A stretch of 55,337 nt of DNA from Chromatiales bacterium (GTDB lineage Bacteria; Pseudomonadota; Gammaproteobacteria; Chromatiales; Chromatiaceae). Of the stretch, positions 1 through 8,680 are shown one piece after another. Position 1 is the stretch's first letter. Each line of letters starts with the position of its first letter. A program made the translations under genes and the position numbers. The notes under the pieces were generated by a model. It was not told the origin of the DNA. It ran no database searches and saw nothing but the letters and a program-made list of their open reading frames with translations. Location of the stretch: contig JANQRK010000030.1 of the NCBI GenBank assembly GCA_028284585.1, positions 1 to 55,337 on the forward strand, written 5' to 3'.

Positions 1-7
1 CTGGGTC

Positions 8-573
8 ATGTCCCTCCGGCAGAAGCTGAGGCAAACTACTACAGGCAACTTAACCGTCAGGCCCCGATGGCGGCGTGACTTACACCAAACAGCCTCCGCA
101 ATACCCGGGGCGGTTCAAACTGACCTTTCCGTAATCTTGGCGTGTTTGGGTGCTGTTTTTTCGTTTGGCTGGGTTTGCGTGAATCGCGGAAGCAAGTTTT
201 GGCAAGAGAACTGGGAAAAGCACGTCGATGTGCTCGAAGATTCGATCACTGGCCCACTGTACAAGGTTGTGATGTCCCGAAATGAACTTAAAAAGTTCCA
301 TGAAAAGGCTATTCACCTAATCACCGGCCCATCCCCAATTTCCGTGTCGAAGGTCAATCAAATCATAAGTGTTTACGTATTCGGCCTATGGCTTTTCTTT
401 TGTTCTATTCCCTGCCGGAGTTCTCGGGAAAGAGTCCCGTAAACTGGTTTTATGTCGCCATAGTTGGGTTGAGCGTATCGGCCTGCGTGCTTTTTCTTTG
501 TTTTGGTCGTACCTACCCGGGCGGCTACTATCACATCGCGAAGCGTCGAAAGTCCCGGGTGCGAAATGGGTAA
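8..573 (+). pseudogene. Frameshifted RipA-like octameric membrane protein
   Basis: The first frame (to 442) encodes a membrane segment followed by a W-rich stretch (NRGSKFWQENWEKHVDVLE, GPLYK) that resembles RipA-family octameric membrane proteins. The expected second membrane region and charged tail (FYVAIVGLSVSACVLFLCF, then HIAKRRKS) continue in another frame from about 388 to 573. A one-base shift near 385-410 therefore splits the gene. The N-terminal 35 residues look non-native, so the 5' end may also be damaged or replaced. Family assignment is by remembered motif similarity and is moderate. A sequencing error in this one stretch is an alternative to real decay. Confidence 0.45.
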
Positions 574-1069
574 CACGTTGGTCAAGGCCTTCGCCTGGGA
601 CTCGTTCGGACATTCAGCGCTCCCGCTTGGCCGGACATGGCTTCGCCATTTTTGAGCAAAACGCCGCTTTGCAATTCGACACTGCTGAGCTTGTTGTAAT
701 GCCCGTTTTTCATCTTGCACTGCAACATATTTAGCCCCGTATCGATGTCCGCAAAGGTCGCGCTGCCGCCGCTCGGATGGTCAGAAAGCTGCCGTTCAGC
801 CAGCTTTGCCGACCAATGCCCGGTAACTAGCCCATTGTGGTCGCTGCCGGGTCGAAACCCCAACGACAGGCATCTTCGGCCGGCTTGCTGTCAGACACAG
901 CACGGCGGTAGCGGGACGACCGGATTGCATCAGCAACCTGCCGGTAATCATGATTTCCGGAGTCAAAACTCTGCTCAGAGATTATTTGCTGATCAGATTG
1001 ACGATCGGCTGCTCCTCCCGTTGGATACGGCCAGCGGTCGCTGCTGGACGTAAAGGCCGATCGTGTATC
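574..1069. other. Intergenic stretch with no convincing gene
   Basis: Several overlapping open frames exist on both strands but none has a good ribosome binding site, recognisable domain or consistent coding character. It separates the broken RipA-like gene from ssb, which reads towards it. I see no RNA gene or terminator that I would call. Confidence 0.5.
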
Positions 1070-1474
1070 CTATGCCCCCGTCGTTTGCGGCGAAGACGCC
1101 ATCTCCTCGACATTGGTATGCCAAGTCACGCCCTCCAATCGCGCGAGATCCAGAGCGACGTGAGTGGCGCGAAGGCGCACCTTACATCGCTCCTCTCCAC
1201 TTTCATTGTCTTGCCACGCATCCTCGTATAGTTCACCCGATACGGACACCCGAGCACCTTTCTTGAGCAGTTTGGCTGCGGCCTCGCCCCGCGTACCCCA
1301 TAGGCTAACATCCAGCCAGAAGCCGCCTTTGTCTTCGAAGCCGCCGTTTCCGTCTGGCTTGGGGCGGTCGAAAAAGACACGCAGCGAACAGACAGGCTGG
1401 CTGTCCTCACCGGTGGTGAATCGAAGCTCTGGGTCGGCACCGAGGTTGCCGCGACCGGAAAACCTGTTTGCCAT
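1070..1474 (-). CDS. ssb: Single-stranded DNA-binding protein of the conjugative element
   Basis: This 134-residue OB-fold protein is an SSB that would coat single-stranded DNA during replication or transfer of the element. It starts MANRFSGRGNLGADPELR and carries the SSB strand pattern (CSLRVFF, FWLDVSLWG, GARVSVSGELYEDAW, KVRLRATHVAL). It lacks the long acidic-tailed C-terminus of chromosomal SSB, as is common for SSBs of PFGI-1-class elements. The ATG at 1474 is chosen over an upstream in-frame start because an AAGGAG lies about 10 bases before it. It is the last element gene recognised on the left. The next genes expected in this element class (topoisomerase, transfer genes) are not in the window. 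Confidence 0.88.
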   Translation of the reverse strand: MANRFSGRGNLGADPELRFTTGEDSQPVCSLRVFFDRPKPDGNGGFEDKGGFWLDVSLWGTRGEAAAKLLKKGARVSVSGELYEDAWQDNESGEERCKVRLRATHVALDLARLEGVTWHTNVEEMASSPQTTGA

Positions 1475-1670
1475 CGGTAGCGTCTCCTTCAAAGAGTGTT
1501 GTTCAACATCTACATGTAAAAGGTGGGTGGCGCCAAGGCCAGTGCATATCCCGTCCGATTAGGGGCGGAGATGTTGTGAAGAGGGACCAGTAGCTGACAA
1601 AGACTGCTGATCCGGTCATCCCGCTGCGGCCCTGGGCAGGTGGGGCGATGAAGTCGCCCGTCGTTGGTTT

Positions 1671-2332
1671 TCAAGAATTGTTGACGCACGAGACAAGCGC
1701 GGACCTCGTTAAAGCGCGGACCTTGTTGATGAGTTCGGCAAATTCGACGTCGTCTCTGACGATCGTTCCGCGGATCCTTTCGAATGCGTTATGCAACAGG
1801 CCGGCGACCGACTCGGTACGGTAGGCGATGGTGACTCCAATTGAGTGCATCCCTTCATTGACGCGGCCCCTCAGCTCACTGCGCAAGAATCTGCTGGCAT
1901 CCATTCTTGGGCGTGCTCTTGCGGCGCTTTCGATCCAACCCATTAAGGCGGAGGGCGCCTGGAGTATCACTCGAGTGGCCGTCCAGCTTTGCCAGTGCAC
2001 AGGTGCTGCGAATCGGTTCGTCTGGGCTGTCGCCGCTATAGCGAGCCCGCAAGGCATCCAATGTGCAGTTTCGGCGCCATTCTTGGCGCCTTTCGTTCAA
2101 CCTGCTTCGTCCGGTGCTGCGCCTTGAATGCGCGCTCGGCCTTGCCTGTCCATCGGTCGAGGACATGTGCCGCGTTGTTGAGTGCGGCGTGGTCGTGATC
2201 ACCAAGCAATGGTCCGGATTCTGACGATTGCTTGCGCAGAGTCGTGAAGATGCGCTTGGTCACTGCCTTCTGCCGGCACAGCTTCTCGGCGTTCCAGGTG
2301 TGCTGTAACCGTTGTTGCGTCCATGGGTACAT
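1671..2332 (-). pseudogene. Possible decayed gene between ssb and the BRO-type gene
   Basis: The minus strand has overlapping frames covering 2036-2332, 1876-2205 and 1671-2057. Their sequences (LLGDHDHAALNNAAHVLDRWTGKAE, then FLRSELRGRVNEGMHSIGV and AGLLHNAFERIRG) look protein-like but do not form one frame, so a frameshifted former gene is possible. I do not recognise the family. The region sits where the element should continue compactly from the BRO-type gene into ssb, so an insertion or a decayed cargo gene would fit. Spurious frames in GC-rich DNA are the alternative. Confidence 0.25.
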
Positions 2333-2348
2333 GGCCGTTCCGGGATCC

Positions 2349-3056
2349 TCAGTGCAACCACGGCAGGCGGTCGTCGGCGCTCAGGCGTCCATGCTTCAGC
2401 TGCTGGCGGATCTTGCGTGAATGCACGCGGAGCCGCGCTGGCCTTTGGGTCCCGCTGGGTTCTCGGCTAACCAGTCCCCACTCATTGAGTCTTACCAGGA
2501 CATTGCGGACACTGGTATGCGATATCCCGACAGTGCCGCCGATTTCCCGGTGGCTAAGCGTGTGCCACCTGCCGTCGTCGCACCGTTCGAGCAGGTAGTC
2601 GAGGACCAGGGCGGCATTGAGCGAGACAGAATTGAAGCCGTGCGGCGTGTACACCTGTCCCCAGCGTTTCCGCGTCAATCCCAGCAGGGGCATGAGCCGA
2701 CACTGAGTCCCGCTGCCGCTGATGTGGGCCTCGAGGACATCGAGTACCCAGCGGCGGAAGGCTTTCGCGCGCTCGGTCTTCGCGAAGAATCCGATCGCGT
2801 AGCAGCCGCGGGCGGAGAAGATACGCATCTCAACGGTTGTGCTCGTCGATTTTCGATCCACGGTCAATTTGACCGTGGATACCATCTCCTCCGTGAACTC
2901 GTCCCGTTTGCGAGAGTAAATTCGTAGTACGGCACTCTCATCGCGATAGCCCAAAGCTCGAGCAAGTTCGCGCGCGCTCAGCCAAGGCTCGCCGTGCCGA
3001 TCAATGATCGCCAGCGTGGTCTCGCCGAAGTTCAGCGTGGTGGGTAACAGGCTCAT
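2349..3056 (-). CDS. BRO-N antirepressor-like protein with C-terminal winged helix
   Basis: This 235-residue protein has an N-terminal BRO-N domain (residues about 5-110: GEPWLSARELARALGYRDES, FSARGCYAIGFFAKTERAKAFRRW). A C-terminal helix-turn-helix follows (about 155-215: LSHREIGGTVGISHTSVRNVLVRLNEWGLV). BRO-N proteins bind DNA and often act as phage antirepressors, so a regulatory role is likely. The ATG at 3056 has GGAGG eight bases upstream. A GTG nine bases earlier would overlap the upstream gene and lacks that spacing. It follows the upstream gene with one base between them, so the two are co-transcribed. BRO-N is not a standard part of the PFGI-1 replication block, so this is probably an inserted regulatory gene. 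Confidence 0.8.
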   Translation of the reverse strand: MSLLPTTLNFGETTLAIIDRHGEPWLSARELARALGYRDESAVLRIYSRKRDEFTEEMVSTVKLTVDRKSTSTTVEMRIFSARGCYAIGFFAKTERAKAFRRWVLDVLEAHISGSGTQCRLMPLLGLTRKRWGQVYTPHGFNSVSLNAALVLDYLLERCDDGRWHTLSHREIGGTVGISHTSVRNVLVRLNEWGLVSREPSGTQRPARLRVHSRKIRQQLKHGRLSADDRLPWLH

Positions 3057-3057
3057 G

Positions 3058-3549
3058 TCAGGCACCTCCCTGACGCACCAGTTGGCGCAGCATTTCCTGG
3101 CGTTCGATCAGCGACCGCAGTCGCATCACCTCGTACTTGGTCATGGCGCTCTCAAAGTTCATGGCCTGGCGCCTGGCTTCGAAACGCAGCCAATTCAGCC
3201 GTGCGGCTGCCGGGAGGCCGGCCAGGAGCTTTCCACCGGTCTCGCCGGTCAGTTCAACGGCAACCTTGTTGTTGGGTAGTCCCAGGTGCCGCCACTTGGT
3301 ATGGCCCGACAGTCGCCAGCGATAGTCGTTGAGCGTGCGGTCCGCGTAGCGCACCAGGTAGGCTGGTGCATCCGGGTACTTGGTTTTGAACTCGTGTATC
3401 AGCCGGTCGCCTTGTTGAAATAGCGCCGCACGCCGTGCCTCGGCCGTGTCCAGACGTGCGGCGAGTCGCGCGATGCTCTTGCGCGTTGGCAGCTGTGCCG
3501 CATCCGGTGATGCAGGATCCCACGCGTCCGGTCCTGCTAGTTGCGCCAC
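3058..3549 (-). CDS. Uncharacterised element protein, DUF3158-like by position
   Basis: This 163-residue basic protein is largely helical and has no membrane segment. Residues 75-85 (DYRWRLSGHTKWRHLGL) and the C-terminal helix (LNWLRFEARRQAMNFESAM, MRLRSLIERQEML) resemble the layout of DUF3158 proteins. Those normally sit between the PFL_4669-family gene and ssb in PFGI-1-class elements, which is its position here. The start is GTG at 3549 with an AAGGGG ribosome binding site; an overlapping ATG at 3551 is out of frame. No biochemical role is known for DUF3158. The family call rests mostly on gene order. Confidence 0.55.
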   Translation of the reverse strand: MAQLAGPDAWDPASPDAAQLPTRKSIARLAARLDTAEARRAALFQQGDRLIHEFKTKYPDAPAYLVRYADRTLNDYRWRLSGHTKWRHLGLPNNKVAVELTGETGGKLLAGLPAAARLNWLRFEARRQAMNFESAMTKYEVMRLRSLIERQEMLRQLVRQGGA

Positions 3550-3619
3550 ATTCCCCCCTTACCCTTAAAGGGCCCTTTGTTCAGTCCAGCTGTGTCACCG
3601 CACGCGCCGTTCGGGTACG

Positions 3620-4393
3620 TCATCCAGCCTCGCTCCCGATCGGCACCGGCTCCGCGGCCGGTGGATCGTCGAGTGCCAGGTCGTTGTAATCGTCGAGCGG
3701 CGTGGCGGGCGAATTGGCAGCGGGTCGGATGTCCGGCGCGTGGGCTGCCCGAAGCGTGCCATCGATGACTGGCTGCGGCAGTGCTCCCAGCATGTCGGTT
3801 GCGCGTCCGGCCTTCTGCGTGCCCTGGCGCAGGTCTTCACGGCAGACGCCGAGGTACTTGTAGCCCTGGGCGGTATTGAAGGCGCGGCGCACGATCCGGC
3901 CGCCTTCGCGCAGCATGCGCTCGGACGTATCGCGGTCAAACAATCCGATGTGTCGCCCGGTCAATATGGCTCGCGCCAGCACGTCGTAATCGGCGAGCAG
4001 GTAGGCGCCCATGAAGGCGTAAGGGCTGGTGAACGTCAGGTCCACCTTCACTGGCTCCACTGATTGCGCAACCGCAACGTCCATGGCCGGTCGACTTTTC
4101 AGCTGGGACTGGACCTGCGCCATATGGCTTTCCATCGCCTCCCTGGCCTCGAGCAGCTCGCGTTCGATCTGGACCAGGCACCAGTCCGCCCAGGGATCGT
4201 CTGTTGCGGCACCCTCCCAGATCGGCCGCAGCATGGTGCCGAAGCGCAGCAGGCCGAAGATCGCCGGCTTGCCGCCTTCGGCGCGCCGGCCGTAGACAAG
4301 GCGCTGTGCTTGGCGGGTCTGGATCTCCAGTGATGTCTGGCTGCGCAGCGCGCCGGGTTGGCGCAGCAGTGAAATCGGTTTCCTGTCGGTCAT
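3620..4393 (-). CDS. Integrating conjugative element protein, PFL_4669 family
   Basis: This 257-residue protein matches the PFL_4669 family (TIGR03761), conserved in the maintenance block of PFGI-1-class integrative conjugative elements. The family has no established biochemical role. Landmarks are RRAEGGKPAIFGLLRFG near residue 36, the acidic helix following DDPWADWCLVQIERELLEAR, and TFTSPYAFMGAYLLADYDVL in the middle. The open frame extends 102 codons upstream, but that extension runs through the palindrome array and is not coding-like. The ATG at 4393 has a GGGAG eight bases upstream and opens MTDRKPISLL, typical of the family. It lies downstream of the STY4528-type gene across a 415-base repeat-bearing gap. 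Confidence 0.82.
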   Translation of the reverse strand: MTDRKPISLLRQPGALRSQTSLEIQTRQAQRLVYGRRAEGGKPAIFGLLRFGTMLRPIWEGAATDDPWADWCLVQIERELLEAREAMESHMAQVQSQLKSRPAMDVAVAQSVEPVKVDLTFTSPYAFMGAYLLADYDVLARAILTGRHIGLFDRDTSERMLREGGRIVRRAFNTAQGYKYLGVCREDLRQGTQKAGRATDMLGALPQPVIDGTLRAAHAPDIRPAANSPATPLDDYNDLALDDPPAAEPVPIGSEAG

Positions 4394-4808
4394 GTTGCGT
4401 TCTCCCTGATGCAAAATGCTCTGCCGTGTCATGTGTTGAATCTGCCGGGCCTTATCGTCATCGGTGGTGACCGCGATTGCTTGGAAAGGGGGTTTCCAGG
4501 TCCCGACTTCCCTGCCGCTGGGTTGCTTGGTGCAGCTGACTTCCGAGTTGGTGACCGATCTGGTACGAATTCTTGTCCGCACAGGTCCGAATCCGTGGTG
4601 GAAAGGGCCTTTCCGCACCGGTGCTCTCTGTCTTTGAACCACGAGGCCGGGGCAAACACTTGTCCCGACGGATTGAAAAGGGCCTTTCCAGCCCACTGTC
4701 GCGTCTCCGTGCCAGCCGCCCCTCTCGATCGCGCCGACGGTCTGCGCGTTTTGGAAAGGGCCTTTTCAGCACCGGCGGTGCGCGGAGCGAGCGTAAAGGA
4801 CGGTGTCG
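4394..4808. repeat. Gap carrying four copies of a 15-bp near-palindrome
   Basis: The 415 bases between two element genes carry GGAAA-N5-TTTCC-type motifs at 4483-4497, 4600-4614, 4675-4689 and 4753-4767. The 4600 copy is a 7+1+7 inverted repeat and the others differ by one to three bases. All have the same orientation with G-rich centres. Two more copies lie in nearby genes at 7319-7333 and 8597-8611. A shorter related palindrome, AAAGGGCCCTTT, is at 3567-3578. The array probably binds a protein encoded by the element. An operator or a ParB-type centromere are the two readings I consider. Confidence 0.75.
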
Positions 4809-6134
4809 TCATCGCCGTTCTCCACCTAACTCCGATAGCCGGGTCTGTAGATCGGCGATCTGGCGCTCGATCCTCTCGCCGGGGGTACCATGACCACTGG
4901 CACGGCGCAGTTGCTTAAGCCCGGCGATCTCACCGAGTAATTGGCTGCGGACCAGGTTGGTGTTTGGTTGTCCGCCGTTGTTTGATGCTCCACCGGTCCG
5001 CGCCATCTCCAGCGGTGGACCAACGGGCTGGAAGGTGCCGTTCTTGATCCGGTGACACAGTTCAATCGCGTACGCCACCGGGTTGCGCAGGGGGTCGTCC
5101 CGATCCCTGGCCTTGTGTGCCATGGCGTCAAGGATGTCCTGGTGGTGCGTGGTGTCGACACTGACGCTCAGGGTGCGATGCAGCAGGCGGCGTATGTTGT
5201 CGTCGAATGCGCTGGGCCAGGTGAGGGCCTCACGCCGGTTGTCGACATCGACTTGCGCCTGTTCGGCTTCGGTAGTCGTTGTATTCGTGTTTTTATTTTT
5301 ACTACTACTACGTACGACACCGGGTCCAGGATTTGGACCAGTGACAGAATCGATCAACCGGTCGCCAGGTTCAGGATTCGTACTCGGTGATACCCCGGGT
5401 CCAGGATTCGGATCCGGTAACGTGGTGGGGTCAGTTTCCGGATGCGGATCGTCACCGGGTCCAGATTCTGTACCCGGCGGGTCGTCCTCGATTGGCAAGC
5501 CCCAGGCAGTACCCCATCCTGACTCGATCGCCTTGGCGGTACTGACGCGTATCGCAACGGGGTCGATCGGTGTCAGCGGGTCGGTGCCGGCGACGATGCT
5601 TTCATGTATCCCCGAAATGCTGGCGCGCGCCGCGCGCTGTACACGACGGTCCTGGTGCGTCGTGGAGCGTTCGATCAGTTCGACGTAGTGCTCGTCGTAT
5701 TGGGTAGCGGCGTACCATTGCACGGGCTCGCCATGCATCGCGTAGATCTGACCAAGAAACCGTCCGGTTTCCGGGTCCCGCACCGGCCTTACGGCGCTGA
5801 CCCAGCGGCAGATCCGCAGTAGCAGGCGGTCGCGGATCACGGTGCCGCGCGCTTGGTGCAATGCCTTGGCGGTCTGCTGAATGCTCGGCATCGCGATTGC
5901 GCGCTGCGGTTGCTGACGTGCTTCCTGTGCCAGGTACAGCCACTGGATCTTTGCGCTGTCGCTCAGGAACCGATCGCGCACCAGGACTGTGGGGTAGGCA
6001 TCGTGCCATTGACCGAGAAAGAGCAGGCCATCCGTGTCTGTCGACCCGATGTTGTGCTTGGCTGCCGTGCGGGTGCGCCGCAGGTACTCGATAGCCTCGT
6101 CTATGGAATGACTGATCTCAGTGGGAATACCCAT
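4809..6134 (-). CDS. STY4528-family pathogenicity-island replication protein
   Basis: This 441-residue protein matches the STY4528 family, thought to act in replication of SPI-7/PFGI-1-type elements. The N-terminal 200 residues contain the conserved region (LLFLGQWHDAYPTVLVRDRFL, KIQWLYLAQEARQQP, AMPSIQQTAKALHQARGTV) with a probable helix-turn-helix. A Pro/Gly/Asp-rich linker (about 215-275) has repeated NPGPG segments. The C-terminal helical domain ends SELGGERR. The linker DNA itself has repeats (CCGGGTCCAGGA at 5320 and 5395, a shorter copy at 5455), suggesting slippage growth. The gene ends about two bases before the DUF2857 gene begins upstream in transcription, consistent with one operon. 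Confidence 0.82.
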   Translation of the reverse strand: MGIPTEISHSIDEAIEYLRRTRTAAKHNIGSTDTDGLLFLGQWHDAYPTVLVRDRFLSDSAKIQWLYLAQEARQQPQRAIAMPSIQQTAKALHQARGTVIRDRLLLRICRWVSAVRPVRDPETGRFLGQIYAMHGEPVQWYAATQYDEHYVELIERSTTHQDRRVQRAARASISGIHESIVAGTDPLTPIDPVAIRVSTAKAIESGWGTAWGLPIEDDPPGTESGPGDDPHPETDPTTLPDPNPGPGVSPSTNPEPGDRLIDSVTGPNPGPGVVRSSSKNKNTNTTTTEAEQAQVDVDNRREALTWPSAFDDNIRRLLHRTLSVSVDTTHHQDILDAMAHKARDRDDPLRNPVAYAIELCHRIKNGTFQPVGPPLEMARTGGASNNGGQPNTNLVRSQLLGEIAGLKQLRRASGHGTPGERIERQIADLQTRLSELGGERR

Positions 6135-6136
6135 GT

Positions 6137-6718
6137 TCAGGCCCCCCGCCGTAGATCTGCTGCACCGGCGGCAGGGCCCGACGTTGTCGTCTGCCAGCGC
6201 CGGTGCTCGCGCCAGATCGTGCGTAACGCCACGCCGGACTCATCTGCGATTGCGAGCCAGTCCTTCGGTGCCGGCACCTGCGGGTAGCGGTGGAGGATTT
6301 CCGACAAGGCCCAGGCCGCGTCGGGATCAAGCTCCAGCGGGCGGCCGACGCCGGAAGGAACACCGTGATGGCGGCGCAAGCGGGCGTATTCCTTGTCGCC
6401 TATGCCGTACAGCGCGCGCAGCATGTCGGCCGGAGCATCGCGCCTGATCAGTTCGATGCGAATCCGCAGCGCTGTGCTCTCTCGCTGGACCTCAGCCAGG
6501 GCCGCCCAAAACAGGGATTGGTTGAGCTCGATCTTGAGGATGTGCCCGCTCAGGCGCCCCTCGAGTGCTGCAAGATCGGCCAGCGTCAGGTCCTGCAGTG
6601 CATCGCATTCTCGATGCCCGAAGCCCATCTCGCGCAGGGTGTGCCAGTTGCCGTCGAGCATGCAGGCTGTCGCGTAACGGATGGCTGCATGCGTGATTTC
6701 GTATTCGCTTTTTGCCAT
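6137..6718 (-). CDS. DUF2857 family element protein
   Basis: This 193-residue protein fits DUF2857, a family conserved between parB and the STY4528-type gene in PFGI-1-class elements. It has been suggested to resemble FlhD/FlhC-like regulators; no role is proven. Visible landmarks are the N-terminal helix (TYEITHAAIRYATACMLDG-like, with LREMGFGHRECDALQDLTLADLAAL) and the C-terminal GVPSGVGRPLELDPDAAW segment. A helix-turn-helix-like end follows (WLAIADESGVALRTIWREH). It starts ATG at 6718, five bases after the parB stop, and precedes the next gene by about two bases. The tight packing indicates one operon with parA-parB. Confidence 0.78.
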   Translation of the reverse strand: MAKSEYEITHAAIRYATACMLDGNWHTLREMGFGHRECDALQDLTLADLAALEGRLSGHILKIELNQSLFWAALAEVQRESTALRIRIELIRRDAPADMLRALYGIGDKEYARLRRHHGVPSGVGRPLELDPDAAWALSEILHRYPQVPAPKDWLAIADESGVALRTIWREHRRWQTTTSGPAAGAADLRRGA

Positions 6719-6723
6719 GTTGG

Positions 6724-8346
6724 TTACTCCATGTATGCCCAGGGTTGGCCGTCAGTCGCTGAGTAGATCTGCCGCGTGATCGTGAGCAGCGCGGTCCAGG
6801 TGTCGAAGAATTCGGTAGTGACGCGATGCAGGCCGTAGGCGGCATAGTTGCTGGCGGGCATGTAGGGCACAGCCAACAGCGCCTCGGCACGCTTCTCCCG
6901 TGCCATGCGCGATTGCCAGTGCTCGACCTGGGTGGCCTTGGCCATGGCCTCACCGACCGGGGTGTCTTGCCAGTCGGCAGGCATGGCGCGCTCGGCCAGG
7001 CCGTGCGACGCGAACTGCTCGGAGACTGTGACCAGCAGCCACCAGGCACACAACAGGGCAGGTCGTTGATTGATCGGCAGCGACTCGCGTACGTCGGCCG
7101 GTACGGCTTCGACCAGGAAGCCCAGGCCGTTGCTGATCCGTCGGACGACGTCGTCGCAACCGAGCATCTGTGCTGCCGCATCCGCTAGCCGGAATGCCTC
7201 GTCGCGCAGATCATCGAGGTGGGTTGCCTGGTCAGAAGCCAGAAGGCGAGTCTGTGTGGTAGCTTGTGGTTGCTCGCCCGGAGTTGATGCCGAGTGTGTT
7301 AGCTGGTCGGGCGCGCGTGGAAAGGGGGTTTTCACGGGCGGTGTCGTTGCCACCGGTGGTGACGGTTGTGCCGTTACAGCTCTGGGTGTCGGCGATGTCG
7401 CTGTTGGTTCCTCGGCAAGTGGCTCGTCGTCGGGTACTTCAGGGTCGCTCACGCTTTCGATGAGGTCCCCGAGGTCGCGCCCATCGATCGCCGCGCCATA
7501 GATCATCGCGGCATGCTGCACATCGCAGTCAGCGCTGACCGACAGTTCGTTGACCGCGTCACGGTGCAGCAGGTCGAGGTCGATCACCTCGTCGTCGTGT
7601 CGCCCGAGCAGTGCCAGGAACAGCGACTGGCCGGACGCGGCATCTGGCACCTGGAGTGCCGACCAGGCGGAGACGAAGGCCTTGTCCAGCTTGCGAATGC
7701 GGTCGACCTGGGTTCGGCTCATACCGGCGCCCAAGGCGACGGGTATGCTTGCCTCCAGGGACTGGACTGCATAGGCGGCCGAGTTGAGCACGGTGTGACT
7801 CACGCCATAGCCCTGCTCGGCCAAGTAGGTGGAGAACTCGCGCTGGCTCATCGACTGTTCGCGCTCGGCCTCGACCAGGGCTTTGACTGCGGTCAGGCCA
7901 CGCGCTCGATCGATGAACAATAGGTCGCCGCGGACGTCGTTCTCCCTAAGGTGGGCGACGAGCGTGTCGGTATCGCCCTGCCAGGGGCGGAACAGGCAGT
8001 GGATGTAGCGGAACCGCTCGTCACCGGTCTCCCTCCACAGCGCCTTGAGCGCCTGCAGGCGTGTGTTGCCGCCGGCCGCGATCATGTAGCGTGGTGCGTC
8101 GGGCCGGCGGGTGATGGTCAGGGTCTGCTCCATGCCCGAAGCTCGGATCGACGCCTTGATCTCCTCATAGCGGTCGTTGGCCAGTTGGCGTGGGTTGTGG
8201 TCGTAGACGTCGATCTCTTCGATCGCCACCACCATCGCGGTGGGTTGGATCGGATCGGTCGAAGGTATGACCTCGCGTGTTCGCCCAAAGTGTGGCTGCG
8301 CGATCAGCTCGGCCAGCTGCTCGGCGCTGGGGCGCTGCTTACTCAT
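6724..8346 (-). CDS. parB: ParB family protein, PFGI-1 class
   Basis: This 540-residue ParB-like protein would act with the adjacent ParA in maintenance of the excised or integrated element. The N-terminal nuclease/CTPase-like ParB domain (about 40-140) has DHNPRQLANDRYEEIKASI, GMEQTLTITRRPD and the box AAGGNTRLQALKAL. Residues 160-260 carry the helix-turn-helix region (REFSTYLAEQGYGVSHTVLNSAAYAV, GMSRTQVDRIRKLDKAF). A long Pro/Thr-rich linker (about 300-365) and a C-terminal helical domain complete the length expected for TIGR03764. One copy of the 15-bp palindrome (7319-7333) lies inside the linker-coding part. The start overlaps the upstream small gene by eight bases. A dnaB-type helicase gene is often found between parA and parB in this class and is missing here. 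Confidence 0.88.
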   Translation of the reverse strand: MSKQRPSAEQLAELIAQPHFGRTREVIPSTDPIQPTAMVVAIEEIDVYDHNPRQLANDRYEEIKASIRASGMEQTLTITRRPDAPRYMIAAGGNTRLQALKALWRETGDERFRYIHCLFRPWQGDTDTLVAHLRENDVRGDLLFIDRARGLTAVKALVEAEREQSMSQREFSTYLAEQGYGVSHTVLNSAAYAVQSLEASIPVALGAGMSRTQVDRIRKLDKAFVSAWSALQVPDAASGQSLFLALLGRHDDEVIDLDLLHRDAVNELSVSADCDVQHAAMIYGAAIDGRDLGDLIESVSDPEVPDDEPLAEEPTATSPTPRAVTAQPSPPVATTPPVKTPFPRAPDQLTHSASTPGEQPQATTQTRLLASDQATHLDDLRDEAFRLADAAAQMLGCDDVVRRISNGLGFLVEAVPADVRESLPINQRPALLCAWWLLVTVSEQFASHGLAERAMPADWQDTPVGEAMAKATQVEHWQSRMAREKRAEALLAVPYMPASNYAAYGLHRVTTEFFDTWTALLTITRQIYSATDGQPWAYME

Positions 8347-8680
8347 GGTCGTCTCCCCGATCGATGGGTTCGACGCCGACGGTCTCTATGCGGGAGACCC
8401 GCCGTCTACGCAGCATCCTGCGGGCCCGCCGGCAACCGATGCGGGCGGCTCGGCATTCGCTGGCCGCACGGACGTGGTAGGTGCGGCAGGTCACCGCGCC
8501 GCCATTGATCCAGCAGACCTCCACGGCGTACAGCCTTCCCTGCCGAACGCACGGGCCGGTGCTGTGAACGGATGGGGTCGCGTGTGCGTTGGGCGTGGAA
8601 AGGGGGTTTCCGCGGCCCGGGTTGGTGCTGTGCCTGTCAGTCGGTGAGCTGTGCCTCTGGGAAAGGATGTGGTCACGCAC
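8339..8680 (-). CDS. Small basic protein between parA and parB
   Basis: This 113-residue Arg/His-rich protein overlaps parA by eight bases at one end and parB by eight bases at the other, which supports it being translated as part of the operon. It contains several cysteines (VCWINGGAVTCRTYH, CRAARIGCRRARRML) and a basic tail. I do not recognise the family. The first 30 residues are low-complexity and one palindrome copy (8597-8611) lies in this part, so the true start could be internal. Confidence 0.5.
   Translation of the reverse strand: MRDHILSQRHSSPTDRHSTNPGRGNPLSTPNAHATPSVHSTGPCVRQGRLYAVEVCWINGGAVTCRTYHVRAASECRAARIGCRRARRMLRRRRVSRIETVGVEPIDRGDDHE

Noticed and set aside
582..863. 93-codon minus-strand frame near the left end
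   Set aside because: No ribosome binding site or recognisable domain; competing frames exist on the other strand.
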